A stretch of 27,581 nt of DNA from positions 1 through 27,581 of the IMG/VR virus record IMGVR_UViG_3300037189_002759. The stretch is one strand, 5' to 3'. A program made the position numbers and the translations under genes. Under the pieces are notes generated by a model. It was not told where the DNA came from. It saw nothing but the letters and a program-made list of their open reading frames with translations, and made no database searches. This document shows, piece by piece, positions 15,559 through 23,078 of this stretch. Origin of the DNA: a virus. Within the stretch, counting starts at the first letter, position 1; each line of letters begins with the position of its first letter.

Positions 15559-16867
15559 AAGCTAGAACAACATTCTTGCCAAGCTTACCCTGTGGGGCAA
15601 AGTTGACCATGAACTTAATGCTGTCTTCACCTTCGGTGTTTTCTTTTACAGCGTCTGCAGTAAACTTGTAAATAGATACAACATCAGAAGCAGCATAAAC
15701 GCTTGTAGCAGTCTTGTTTACACGTACAGTCAAGTAGCCAGTAGGACGAGTTGAACCTGTTGAAAGGTAGAAAGTGTCCCATGCTAGAGTCTGTGCGTTG
15801 AAGAAAGTTGCAATGTCGCCAGCTACAAGTAAAGTAGCATTTGCTCCGCTTAGGGTAACGGTTGTATTTGGGCTTGAGTAGCTAACAGCAGTAACAGTTA
15901 GGTCCTTGAATCTGGTAGTCAAGCCATCAGCAGACATAACTTTAACGCTCATACCAACTTCAACCTTAGAGGTGATGTCAGTAGAAACAACAAAGGTACT
16001 TGCTGCAGCAGCACCGGAAACAACAGTTGCTGTGCTAGTTGACTTAGGGCTACGGAAGAAGTTCAGCATACCTGACATCTGAGCAAAACCACGAGTCTGA
16101 ACCTGTCCTTCATCCAAAATTGAACGGTCTTCAATCTTGTTTGAGTCCTGGTTACCAAGCTCAAAGCTATCCCAAGCAATAGCTTCGGTTAGGTCATAAG
16201 ACTTAGTAGTATCTGCAAGGATAGTCAAAGCAGTACCAGTTAGGAAAGTTGATTCAGTAGTTACGTTAGCAACAGGAGTCCAAGAAACCTTAATCTTACC
16301 GTTAGAAGTAGTCTTAGTTCCAGTTGTTGCAGCAGTAGTACCAAAGGCAGTTGCAGTACCAGTTGGAACAGTGTAGTTAAGCTTAACCTTACCAGTTGTC
16401 AAGAATCTTGCACCAAAGCGAATCATTTCGCCATCGCCAAAAATATCTACTGGATAGTCTGTCTTAACACCAAAGATGCTAATAAGGTCACCACCAACAA
16501 GGGTATCACTGTGAAGCTTTCCAACGCGCTTGATTAGGTAGTACTCAGTATCTACAGTGTTGAACAAGTCGCGGAACTTGTTGTAAACAGAAGTTGCTGT
16601 AAGACTCTGGTCACGGAAGCCATCAAGAGATGCCTCGTAATTAAAGTAGGTTGGAGTTGTTACGTCAGCATTGTCAACCAAGCTGAGTGAGTTATCTGAC
16701 TGTGAATCTGTTTGGTTTAGAGTGTAGTCATCTGTAACTGCGGCAGAGATGTTGAAAACCTTAGTTGAGCTTGTGAGTTCTGCAAAAGTTGGGTTCTTCC
16801 AGTCAGCAAAAGCATCTGAGCTTGCAACGTATATGCCCACATTTGGGCGTAGCATTTTACTAGGCAT
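15557..16867 (-). CDS. Major tail (tube) protein, enlarged
   Basis: A 436-residue protein that starts at ATG 16867 behind GAGGAA. It is encoded between the tail terminator side and the chaperones, the standard place for the tube subunit that forms the tail lumen. The N-terminal part (MPSKMLRPNVGIYVASSDAF..., 'YNKFRDLFNTVDTEYYLIKRVGKLHSDTL', 'IFGVKTDYPVDIFG') has the character of tube proteins, as does the C-terminal 'GEDSIKFMVNFAPQGKLGKNVVLA'. Many siphophage tube proteins are shorter. Two Ser/Thr/Val-rich beta segments at about residues 154-222 and 274-348 look like additional domains, the second reading like an immunoglobulin or SH3-like module ('DITSKVEVGMSVKVMSADG'). They may project from the tube surface. 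Confidence 0.82.
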   Translation of the reverse strand: MPSKMLRPNVGIYVASSDAFADWKNPTFAELTSSTKVFNISAAVTDDYTLNQTDSQSDNSLSLVDNADVTTPTYFNYEASLDGFRDQSLTATSVYNKFRDLFNTVDTEYYLIKRVGKLHSDTLVGGDLISIFGVKTDYPVDIFGDGEMIRFGARFLTTGKVKLNYTVPTGTATAFGTTAATTGTKTTSNGKIKVSWTPVANVTTESTFLTGTALTILADTTKSYDLTEAIAWDSFELGNQDSNKIEDRSILDEGQVQTRGFAQMSGMLNFFRSPKSTSTATVVSGAAAASTFVVSTDITSKVEVGMSVKVMSADGLTTRFKDLTVTAVSYSSPNTTVTLSGANATLLVAGDIATFFNAQTLAWDTFYLSTGSTRPTGYLTVRVNKTATSVYAASDVVSIYKFTADAVKENTEGEDSIKFMVNFAPQGKLGKNVVLA

Positions 16868-16870
16868 TAT

Positions 16871-17056
16871 TTATTCCTCGTTCTCGGTGGATGTTCCAAA
16901 GGAGAAACCCTTGGCTTTTTTAGTTTTTGTTTCAGCTCCTGGAGCGTCAACGTCTGAATCTAGCGGAGCAAGGTAAGCACCTAGAATTGGGTGCTCTAGG
17001 TAATGCTCTGGTACTTCTACCTCTTCGCCAGTAAGTGTGTTAATATAAGTTGCCAT
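16871..17056 (-). CDS. Small conserved-type protein before tail tube gene
   Basis: A 61-residue hydrophilic protein (MATYINTLTGEEVEVPEHYL...), with ATG at 17054-17056 behind a strong AGGAAAGG site. It ends 3 bp before the tube gene. The first half has 'TGEEVEVPEHYLEHPILGAYL', and the tail is charged and Gly/Ser/Thr-rich. Short proteins of this size and pattern sit at the same place in other actinophage tail modules. I do not recognise a named family; a role in tail completion is inferred from position only. Confidence 0.7.
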   Translation of the reverse strand: MATYINTLTGEEVEVPEHYLEHPILGAYLAPLDSDVDAPGAETKTKKAKGFSFGTSTENEE

Positions 17057-17077
17057 TATAGACCTTTCCTATCTTTA

Positions 17078-17509
17078 CTATGATACCACATCTGTATTAA
17101 CATAATAAATAAATGTTATTTCAGATATGTATTTTATTGGTTTTACGGAGTTATCAAATACTAGGGAACCAGTATTTGGAGCCGGTGTTAGTTCACTGGC
17201 ATTTACTGGCTTGAATCCAGTAAGTTTATTTAAAACAAGGTCAGCTACCTGCCTTGCAGAACGTTCTGTTGGCCCAACGCAGGCTACTGAAACAAAGCTT
17301 TCACCTAAGTCTTGGCGCACAGATAAAATTCCTCTACCAACCATAGCTCTAGAATATCCGCCAAAAAGTGGCACAATAAAAGGAAGCATTTGACCGGCAG
17401 AGTATTGAAGTATGTCATCTGTTGGAAAAGTATTTTCATAAACAGTTTGTGGAAGCTCTTTAAGCTTCACAGTTATAGCATCTTGGGTAGGAAGTAGGGA
17501 TAAACTCAT
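17078..17509 (-). CDS. Tail terminator protein (tail completion)
   Basis: A 143-residue protein whose ATG (17507-17509) overlaps the TGA of the preceding gene by 4 bp (ATGA), with AAGG about 6 nt upstream. The sequence 'GILSVRQDLGESFVSVACVGPTERSARQVADLVLNKLTGF' and 'SEITFIYYVNTDVV' gives an alpha/beta pattern like that of the terminator ring proteins (lambda gpU type). Its place between the gp10-like neck protein and the tube gene agrees. It would form the hexameric ring that stops tube growth and joins tail to head. The assignment is by order and fold pattern, with no diagnostic motif. Confidence 0.68.
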   Translation of the reverse strand: MSLSLLPTQDAITVKLKELPQTVYENTFPTDDILQYSAGQMLPFIVPLFGGYSRAMVGRGILSVRQDLGESFVSVACVGPTERSARQVADLVLNKLTGFKPVNASELTPAPNTGSLVFDNSVKPIKYISEITFIYYVNTDVVS

Positions 17510-18045
17510 TTCTTACCTTTCTTATAAAATCTAGACATTTCTGAATCAATCTGTTTACGAACAACAATCATAGCTCGCCTTGTTGCATGCATACCACGCT
17601 TAACATTGCTTCCAGGCATTTCAGAACCATATTCCTGCATTGCAAAATAGTTCTTGTCGCTAGCCCAAGGTTTAAAGTTAGGACTTCTCATCATATCAAT
17701 TTTAGCAGAATATTTGCTTGAAGGTCGAACATTTCTAATGTTACCAAATGTTCCTTCAGCATATGGAAAACCAAAACTAGCTTTATATGCCTTAGTTGCT
17801 GGGTCCCACTTAGGTCTACTAAATGAAACAGACTCCAGCATTTTTCCCGTCTCAACACGTGCACCATAAGCATTACCTCGTCTACGGTTAGCCTGCACAT
17901 GCCATTGCGTGCCTGTAGGTGAGCCACCTAAAATAAATTTACGTGTCTCAATAGCACCGGTTCTAGCAGCACGTCCAATAATGCGTCTAATCTTCTCAAC
18001 TTCTTGCTCAAGTTTTTCCTCAAGCCCAAATGAACTCTTAGGCAT
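17506..18045 (-). CDS. Neck / tail completion protein, HK97 gp10-like
   Basis: A 179-residue basic protein. It carries the family pattern 'TGTQWH...RRRGNAYGARVETGKMLESVSF' in the N-terminal half and 'NYFAMQEYGSEMPGSNVKRGMHATRRAM' in the C-terminal half. The latter is like the 'QEYGT...HPFLRPALR' end of HK97 gp10-type proteins. The start ATG at 18045 overlaps the head closure gene by 8 bp. The protein should act in connecting the finished tail to the head. The long middle (residues about 75-130) is somewhat expanded. Confidence 0.75.
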   Translation of the reverse strand: MPKSSFGLEEKLEQEVEKIRRIIGRAARTGAIETRKFILGGSPTGTQWHVQANRRRGNAYGARVETGKMLESVSFSRPKWDPATKAYKASFGFPYAEGTFGNIRNVRPSSKYSAKIDMMRSPNFKPWASDKNYFAMQEYGSEMPGSNVKRGMHATRRAMIVVRKQIDSEMSRFYKKGKK

Positions 18046-18511
18046 AGTTAGGCTTTATGTCTTGATTAACTTCACAAACAATACCACGTGACCATGTATT
18101 TGAGCTGTTAATTACTGATTTAACTGAATATGTAAAATTTAACATTTGCGCGTCAGCTGGTGAAGCAGTTACTTTAACTTCATGGCCTGGGCGAATATCT
18201 GCAATGGTGTGATTAAATCCTGTAATATCATTTCTCATGATATTAAAAAACATTGCAACATCTTTAGTTGATGCTGGAAGAAAATCATTACTACCTTCAG
18301 CTGCAGTAAAAGGTCGGTTTGGCTGTATTCTAGCCCAGCCTTTATAGAGTATGGTTGGAGTACCGCTCCAAGTATTGTTTGTTGCATTATAAACTTTATC
18401 AACATTGTTTGGTTTAAAAATTTGTATATATGCTAAAGCAAACCCATCCTCAACTGGACGATGATGAGTTGTCCAACGTGGGTCCAAAACTGGACGACTA
18501 TTTAAAGCCAA
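18038..18511 (-). CDS. Head closure (head-tail stopper) protein
   Basis: A 157-residue protein, with ATG at 18509-18511 overlapping the adaptor gene by 10 bp. The region 'TILYKGWARIQPNRPF' followed by 'IRPGHEVKVTASPADAQMLNFTYSVKSVINSSNTWSRGIVCEV' is the usual pattern of actinophage head closure proteins (DUF6093-like in my reading): a beta barrel that closes the portal channel after packaging. Position between adaptor and neck protein is standard. The exact family is inferred. Confidence 0.72.
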   Translation of the reverse strand: MALNSRPVLDPRWTTHHRPVEDGFALAYIQIFKPNNVDKVYNATNNTWSGTPTILYKGWARIQPNRPFTAAEGSNDFLPASTKDVAMFFNIMRNDITGFNHTIADIRPGHEVKVTASPADAQMLNFTYSVKSVINSSNTWSRGIVCEVNQDIKPNYA

Positions 18512-18897
18512 TCGTTATCCCACTTTTCTGTAGGGCTAGCAACAATAAATGTTTCAAATGAATCATACATATCATCTTCGCGAGCCTCGTCTTGAAGCTG
18601 CTTAGCCTGTGCACGAAGTTCAGCGCCTAGCTTAGCTCCATCAGTAGAGAAGTCATAGGTCTTAATAACTTTGCTAATTAAGGCTTCAGAGGTTGCCAAG
18701 GCAAGCTTTGCGGCAGCGGCAGCTCTTTTAATATTGTTGCTATAAAGCGTAATGAAAGCTTGAATTTGAGCATCATTAAAAATATAAGACGAAGCCGCAG
18801 TAAGGTCTTTAGGATTTTCTAACTGTTCCGTATCTGGAATAAGTAGGCGAACCTGACCAATAGCAGTTGAATAATTTGGGGGAGTAGTATCTGACAT
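18502..18897 (-). CDS. Head-tail adaptor (connector) protein
   Basis: A 131-residue, mostly helical protein. It opens with 'YSTAIGQVRLLIPDTEQLENP...IFNDAQIQAFITLYSNN' and continues with an Ala-rich helix 'IKRAAAAAKLALATSEALISK'. This matches the family of connectors (HK97 gp6 / SPP1 gp15 type) that form a ring under the portal, in which an R-L-l-I-P-D stretch precedes 'f.D..i.a.l'. The start ATG is at 18897; the AAGG upstream is about 12 nt away, so the ribosome site is weak. Confidence 0.8.
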   Translation of the reverse strand: MSDTTPPNYSTAIGQVRLLIPDTEQLENPKDLTAASSYIFNDAQIQAFITLYSNNIKRAAAAAKLALATSEALISKVIKTYDFSTDGAKLGAELRAQAKQLQDEAREDDMYDSFETFIVASPTEKWDNDWL

Positions 18898-18920
18898 GTA
18901 TCTATTGTACCTTATCTTTT

Positions 18921-19112
18921 TTAACTAATGATTGCATTAATCTCATCTTCAGTTAAACCTAATTTTTCTAATTTAGCTAAAGCTGATTGCCTAATAGCTA
19001 ATGCTTCAGTTTCTTGTCTAGTAGATTCTTCTCTTGCTGCGATTTCTTCTAGAGTTTCATCTCTTTCAGTTATTTCTCCAGTTTCACAGTTTATATCAGT
19101 TATTTTATTCAT
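18921..19112 (-). CDS. Small helical protein paired with the fibre gene
   Basis: A 63-residue acidic protein ([28 protein letters not shown]...), joined to the fibre gene by a TAATG overlap (ATG at 19110-19112). It has the form 'D.ETGE...R..T.EEIA.RE', then a helix, then 'ALAKLEKLGLTEDEINAII'. Short proteins of this form are frequent next to phage fibre or tail genes. The overlap implies translational coupling to the fibre, so a fibre-assembly or fibre-associated role is a reasonable guess but unproven. Confidence 0.72.
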   Translation of the reverse strand: MNKITDINCETGEITERDETLEEIAAREESTRQETEALAIRQSALAKLEKLGLTEDEINAIIS

Positions 19113-21433
19113 TAATTAACTCCATAAATAGTAGCGGTTCCGGTAGCACCGGTCCATGTATTAGTTGTTGCTTGAAATGAAATTTGACTTATTGCTGATG
19201 TGGTAGTTCCTACTCCCCATCTTGATGCGTTTGTTGTAGCACCAATTCCACCAGAAAGCCACATGGTTGGGTTTGGTGAATTGTAGTTTGGTATTTCAAC
19301 TGTGTATATGTTAGTTATTGTTGGTGAAGTTGCGATTGTAGTTAGCGGCATTCCATTAGCAGAACCTGCTGACGTTGAAGATGTGGTTGAACCAGTTGAG
19401 TATGTTGTATAAGCAACAGTAGAACCAGAGTTTACGCTCATGGAAAATGTTCCAGCTAGGCTAGGAACATTTGTAAATGATATTTGTACAACAAGCTTTT
19501 TGTAAGTTTGAGGAATTGAAGAAAATGATGGCTGTGTTCCGCTAAATATAGATTCAGCAATTTTAGTATATCCTTTATCTGCCCAAGTAGGGGTAACGCC
19601 AGTACCAGAGGATGTAAGCACTTGTCCGGCACTACCAGCTGAAGTGTTCATTCGAAGTTCTCTGGTAGTTCCAGAAAGGTCTAAGTTTCCAGTAATGCTT
19701 CCACCGAATGTTGAGAAAAAAGAACTCCAAGCCCAACCACCACTGACTGGTGCATAAACTGGCGCTTGACCATAAGATGGTGACACATACTGCATGAAAT
19801 CTGATGGTGAAATCGCTCTAAATGATGGTACTCCAGCAGCTCCTGTTGGTGCAGCAAAAAACCTTGATGCTGTTTGACTTGGAAGAGTAATGCTATTAAG
19901 AGTTAAGTCAGATGACCATTGAGTGTTATAGCTTGTGCCGTCAATCTTTGATAAAACTTGATTAGCAGTTCCGAGGGCAGGTACGCCCTGACCGTTAGTT
20001 CCGTTAGAGCCATTAGTTATAGTAAAAGTAGTAGTAGTTGCATCGGTAAAAGTAATCGTATAAGTATCAACTAAACCTGCTGTTGAAGTTTTAACTACTG
20101 TAGATATTCCTTTACCAGTAGTACCTGTCGCACCATTATTGACTGTGAATGTTGATGTTGTCGAATCAGAATAGGTAATTGTATATGTATCAACTAAGCC
20201 AGCAGTATTAGTTTTAGAAATTGTAGAAACTCCACGACCAGCAGCACCATTAGCACCATTAACTACAGTAAAAGTGGAAGTTGAAGCATCGGAGTAAGTT
20301 ATTGTATAGGTATCGGTAGAACCCGCAAGCCCAGTACCAGAAGTTCTAGCGATAGATGTAATACCACGACCAGTACCACCATTAGTGCCATTTGAACCAT
20401 TATATACAGTAAAAGTAGTTGTAGAACCGCTCGTATAAGTAATAGTAAAAGTGTCTGTTGTTCCAGCAGCACCAGTTCCAGATGTTCTAGCAATCGAAGT
20501 AATGCCATTACCTGTTGCACCAGTAGCCCCAGCAGGTATTCCAAAGTTAAATGTTGCTGCACTAGAATTTCCCACATTGGTAATAGTTGGAGTTGAACCA
20601 GCAGATAGTCCTGTGACAGTTCCTACTGCAATAGTTGCGGCAGCACCGTTAGTTCCATTAGTTCCATTGACTACTGTGAAGGTGGAAGTTGTAGAATCAG
20701 AATAACTTATTGTATAAGTATCAGTAGAACCAGCAAGTCCTGTGCCTGAGGTTCTAGTAATTGATGTAATACCACGACCAGCAGCGCCATTAGACCCGTT
20801 GTAAACACTGAAAGTACTTGTAGAACCACCTGTATAAGTAATAGTGAAAGTATCTGTTGTTCCAGCAGCACCAGTTCCAGAGGTTCTGGATATAGATAAA
20901 ACTCCATTTCCAGTAGCACCAGTATCGCCTTTTAGGCCAGTATCGCCAGTTAAACCAGTATCTCCTTTAGGACCTTGCAGACCAGTGTCGCCTTTTGGAC
21001 CTTGTAGACCAGTATCACCTTTAGAACCGGTTAAACCAGTATCACCTTTAGCTCCAGTAGAGCCAGTAGCTCCAGTAGGTCCTGTAGGGCCCGTAGGGCC
21101 GGCTGGTCCTGTAGCGCCCGTTGCTCCAGTAGCACCTGTAGCTCCAGTAAAGCCCATTGGGCCCTGTGGGCCATCATCACCAATAAGCCCCTGTAAACCC
21201 CTAGGTCCAGTAGGCCCTGTAGCGCCCGTAGGGCCAGTTGGTCCGGCTGGACCAGTAGCACCTGTAGCACCAGTTTCTCCACGCTCTCCTTGAGGCCCCT
21301 GTAGCCCCCTTGAGCCACCTCCGCCATCTCCAGAGCTATTAGGTTTTTTATCAATACGCTTAATTTCGCGTTCAACAGTATCAGCCCAATCTTGAGCTGG
21401 GTCTGGTAAATTATTATTTGGAAAAATTATCAT
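19112..21433 (-). CDS. Collagen-like and beta-repeat fibre protein
   Basis: 773 residues from the ATG at 21431-21433 (AAGG four bases upstream). A GTG at 21499 in the same frame is rejected because it lies before the terminator hairpin. Layout: N-terminal anchor 1-42 ([20 protein letters not shown], then a Gly-rich hinge); about 45 Gly-X-Y triplets at 43-176, rich in GPTGPTG, GATGATG and GPKGDTGLQ, expected to form a collagen-type triple helix; seven beta repeats at about 176-480; '[12 protein letters not shown]' linker near 485; C-terminal beta domain about 640-773 that could bind a ligand or trimerise the fibre. The gene sits inside the head module, between major capsid protein and head-tail adaptor, so it could be a capsid fibre rather than a tail fibre. 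Gly and Thr content is far above that of its neighbours. Confidence 0.85.
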   Translation of the reverse strand: MIIFPNNNLPDPAQDWADTVEREIKRIDKKPNSSGDGGGGSRGLQGPQGERGETGATGATGPAGPTGPTGATGPTGPRGLQGLIGDDGPQGPMGFTGATGATGATGATGPAGPTGPTGPTGATGSTGAKGDTGLTGSKGDTGLQGPKGDTGLQGPKGDTGLTGDTGLKGDTGATGNGVLSISRTSGTGAAGTTDTFTITYTGGSTSTFSVYNGSNGAAGRGITSITRTSGTGLAGSTDTYTISYSDSTTSTFTVVNGTNGTNGAAATIAVGTVTGLSAGSTPTITNVGNSSAATFNFGIPAGATGATGNGITSIARTSGTGAAGTTDTFTITYTSGSTTTFTVYNGSNGTNGGTGRGITSIARTSGTGLAGSTDTYTITYSDASTSTFTVVNGANGAAGRGVSTISKTNTAGLVDTYTITYSDSTTSTFTVNNGATGTTGKGISTVVKTSTAGLVDTYTITFTDATTTTFTITNGSNGTNGQGVPALGTANQVLSKIDGTSYNTQWSSDLTLNSITLPSQTASRFFAAPTGAAGVPSFRAISPSDFMQYVSPSYGQAPVYAPVSGGWAWSSFFSTFGGSITGNLDLSGTTRELRMNTSAGSAGQVLTSSGTGVTPTWADKGYTKIAESIFSGTQPSFSSIPQTYKKLVVQISFTNVPSLAGTFSMSVNSGSTVAYTTYSTGSTTSSTSAGSANGMPLTTIATSPTITNIYTVEIPNYNSPNPTMWLSGGIGATTNASRWGVGTTTSAISQISFQATTNTWTGATGTATIYGVN
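19985..20910 (-). repeat. Seven in-frame beta repeats in the fibre gene
   Basis: Six copies of a unit of about 40 residues follow the pattern G[38 protein letters not shown]. One divergent unit ([23 protein letters not shown]..., ending [11 protein letters not shown]) lies between the second and third full copies. The last two copies are shortened ([26 protein letters not shown]). Codons vary between copies, so the DNA repeats are imperfect. Confidence 0.85.
20905..21309 (-). repeat. Collagen-like Gly-X-Y tract
   Basis: About 45 consecutive Gly-X-Y triplets are coded here, with GAT, GPT, GPA and the 9-residue unit GDTGLQGPK repeated. The DNA is a run of imperfect 9-bp repeats (gly-codon pattern GGN), a likely site of slippage and length change between related phages. 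Confidence 0.9.
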
Positions 21434-21454
21434 GATGCCTTCATTATACCCTAT

Positions 21455-21493
21455 AAAAAGTCCACCCCGGAGCAAAAGCTCAACAGGGTGGAC
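21455..21493 (-). terminator. Rho-independent terminator / attenuator before the fibre gene
   Basis: Outer arms GTCCACCC (21460-21467) and GGGTGGAC (21486-21493) are perfectly complementary. Inside is GAGC-AAAA-GCTC (21470-21481), also a perfect 4-bp hairpin. On the minus strand the stem is followed at once by TTTTT (21459-21455), the classical terminator arrangement. It lies between the extended -10 at 21523-21531 and the fibre start, so it should end most transcripts from that promoter. Confidence 0.82.
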
Positions 21494-21517
21494 GGCCACG
21501 AAGGAGGGAACGTGACA
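21455..21517 (-). ncRNA. Candidate small RNA with anti-Shine-Dalgarno loop
   Basis: If transcription starts about 6-7 bases after the extended -10, near 21516-21517, the RNA would be about 62 nt. It opens with a 6-bp hairpin (21495-21516, one G-U pair) whose 10-base loop is UUCCCUCCUU, and ends with the terminator hairpin plus U5. The loop is complementary to AAGGAGGGAA, a perfect Shine-Dalgarno. C-rich loops of this kind are used by known bacterial small RNAs to bind ribosome sites. The RNA and its function are inferred. Confidence 0.45.
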
Positions 21518-21522
21518 ACTAA

Positions 21523-21531
21523 ATTATATCA
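21523..21531 (-). promoter_or_regulatory. Extended -10 promoter between capsid and fibre genes
   Basis: The minus strand reads TGATATAAT, a full TGn extended -10 plus consensus TATAAT, directly after the U tract of the capsid terminator. No good -35 is present, since that position falls in the terminator stem, but extended -10 promoters do not need one. It could drive the candidate small RNA and, by read-through, the fibre gene. Confidence 0.55.
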
Positions 21532-21536
21532 GCAAT

Positions 21537-21564
21537 AAAAAACCCCGCCTTTTGAGCGGGGTTT
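21537..21564 (-). terminator. Rho-independent terminator after major capsid gene
   Basis: AACCCCGC (21541-21548) and GCGGGGTT (21556-21563) form a perfect 8-bp stem with a 7-base loop, extendable by flanking A-T pairs. The minus strand continues into TTTTTT. The stop of the major capsid gene is about 17 bp upstream on the transcript. Termination after the most abundant protein is common in phage structural operons. Confidence 0.92.
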
Positions 21565-21580
21565 CTTAGTTGGTTAAATG

Positions 21581-22708
21581 TTATGAACCAGCACCAGTAG
21601 AAGCAATTGTTCCGGTAGGAAGCAAGAATCCACCAGTAGCAATGTGACGAATTCTCATTTCAAAGTCGTCATTGTCGAATCCACCCTCGCGAGCAGGAAC
21701 GGCACCGCCACCTAGGTATAGACCACCACTAGCCTTAACACGAAGCTCAGGAGTCTCGTATCCACGAAGGAATCCAAGAACCAAACCTGGGTTTAGCGTG
21801 TCAGCAGGTACAGGAAGTAGGAACCAGTAGTTGTCTGAGCTAGAGTTAATCTTCTTCAACCATGGGTTTACAACAATTTCGATTGAAGCTGCAAGCGGGT
21901 TGCCTGTAATAGTAGACTTAACAACTGAACCAGTTGTAGTCTCTGTACGAACCTGCTGGATAGCAAGAATCTTCTTAGCTGTTAGCTCTAGACCAGCATT
22001 TACAACAAGCACGAAACGGCTCAAAGGCACAGCGTTACGAGAGTTGTAAGTCTGTAGGTTAGCCTGTGTAATCGCAGCCTCAAGAGCTTCAAGGCTTAGA
22101 GGTGCGTTAACGGCAGTACCAAGAGCAGAGTTAGCTGTTAGAAGGTTCTGGTTAGCAGTCTTGAAGTTAGTGGTGTTTAGACCACCAGAAGCAACAAGCT
22201 GCTTAGTAACTTCTTCATCTTCCTTACCGGCAGCCTTACGAGCAAGCTCGATAGGTAGACGTTCTAGAATAGAGATGTTTCCATCATTGATGATAGATTC
22301 CCATGAGAAGCGGATACGCGCACCGGCCTTCTTTACGTTGAACTGAGCTTCGGTGAAAGAGAACCAACCAGCAGTTGGGTACTCATCATATTCAGCAACA
22401 GTTGCAAGTGAGCCATTACGGAATGTATCACCAGCGTTGTCATAACCTTCATCGTCATAAGCCATGTTCATATACTTAACTGGACGGAAGTCGTCTACAA
22501 CAATCTTTTGTGCAAGCATGTCCCAAATCTTAGGCTGTGCAGCATAGTTTTGGAGCATGATTTTGTTAATAACAGGAGCGAGCTGTGTAGGTAGGTCGCT
22601 TGTGGCAATACCTTCCTGAAGTCTTAGCTTGGCAGTGCGGTCACCTTGGATAGCACCTTCAAGAATCTTCGCAGCTTCGACCTGACGTGGAGTAATATTT
22701 TCAGTCAT
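21581..22708 (-). CDS. Major capsid protein (HK97 fold)
   Basis: A 375-residue protein with ATG at 22706-22708 and AAGG six bases upstream. The sequence has the usual order for an actinophage-type capsid subunit: helical N-arm; 'LAPVINKIMLQNYAAQPKIWDMLAQKIVVDDFRPVKYMNM'; an E-loop-like stretch 'TVAEYDEYPTAGWFSFTEAQFNVKKAGARIRFSWESIINDG'; a spine helix 'ILERLPIELARKAAGKEDEEVTKQLV'; and a C-terminal 'FLRGYETPELRVKASGG...DDFEMRIRHIATGGFLLP'. Neighbouring protease-scaffold and decoration genes agree. A strong terminator follows. No separate scaffold gene is needed because it is fused to the protease. Confidence 0.93.
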   Translation of the reverse strand: MTENITPRQVEAAKILEGAIQGDRTAKLRLQEGIATSDLPTQLAPVINKIMLQNYAAQPKIWDMLAQKIVVDDFRPVKYMNMAYDDEGYDNAGDTFRNGSLATVAEYDEYPTAGWFSFTEAQFNVKKAGARIRFSWESIINDGNISILERLPIELARKAAGKEDEEVTKQLVASGGLNTTNFKTANQNLLTANSALGTAVNAPLSLEALEAAITQANLQTYNSRNAVPLSRFVLVVNAGLELTAKKILAIQQVRTETTTGSVVKSTITGNPLAASIEIVVNPWLKKINSSSDNYWFLLPVPADTLNPGLVLGFLRGYETPELRVKASGGLYLGGGAVPAREGGFDNDDFEMRIRHIATGGFLLPTGTIASTGAGS

Positions 22709-22721
22709 TTTTTACCTTACC

Positions 22722-23066
22722 TTACGCAGCCGACTGCACTAGAATAACTGGAACATAACCAGCGGTGCTGGTTGTCTTAGCTTTCAATGCGTGACCAATG
22801 AATTTGTTGCTTGTTGCAGTTGTGGTAACAACACCTGCAGATGTAACATACATGTTAGCGCCTACAGTTGTAGTAACTAGAGTTGAGAATTCGAACACGC
22901 CTGTACGTCTAAGAGTAGCGTAGTAGCTACCATTATCTCCAGCTTTTGCATCAACCTCAGCAACGCCAATAACCTGACCAACCTGAACCAAGTCGCCTGA
23001 CTTAACAGTGCTTGCTACAGGAAAGACTAGGGAATCGGCTTTGATATAAATTTCGTTATTAGCCAT
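22722..23066 (-). CDS. Capsid decoration protein (DUF2190-like)
   Basis: A 114-residue beta-rich protein starting at ATG 23066 behind AAAGG. The pattern 'KSGDLVQVGQVIGVAEVDAKAGDNGSYYATLRRTGVFEF' followed by 'NMYVTSAGVVTTTATSNKFIGHALKAKTTSTAGYVPVIL' fits the DUF2190 decoration family: small beta-barrel proteins that bind and stabilise the expanded capsid. It sits between protease and capsid genes with gaps of about 12 bp on either side. Confidence 0.88.
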   Translation of the reverse strand: MANNEIYIKADSLVFPVASTVKSGDLVQVGQVIGVAEVDAKAGDNGSYYATLRRTGVFEFSTLVTTTVGANMYVTSAGVVTTTATSNKFIGHALKAKTTSTAGYVPVILVQSAA

Positions 23067-23078
23067 GATTTACCTTTC

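Noticed and set aside
19985-20910. CRISPR-like repeat array
   Set aside because: The repeats are in-frame coding units of about 120 bp with codon variation and no unique spacers; they are fibre repeats.
20844-21293. Long plus-strand open frame, Pro/Val-rich
   Set aside because: It is the exact antisense of the Gly-X-Y tract (GGN codons read backwards give Pro and Val); no ribosome site, and the sense protein is clearly real.
21434-21499. GTG at 21499 as the fibre start, adding 22 residues
   Set aside because: The extra segment is the terminator hairpin itself; the ATG at 21433 has AAGG ahead of it and begins a plausible anchor sequence.
21500-21538. Plus-strand AAGGAGG followed by GTG and an 8-codon frame
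   Set aside because: It looks like a perfect ribosome site, but the frame is only eight codons and no plus-strand gene follows. It is better explained as the complement of the hairpin loop in the candidate small RNA.
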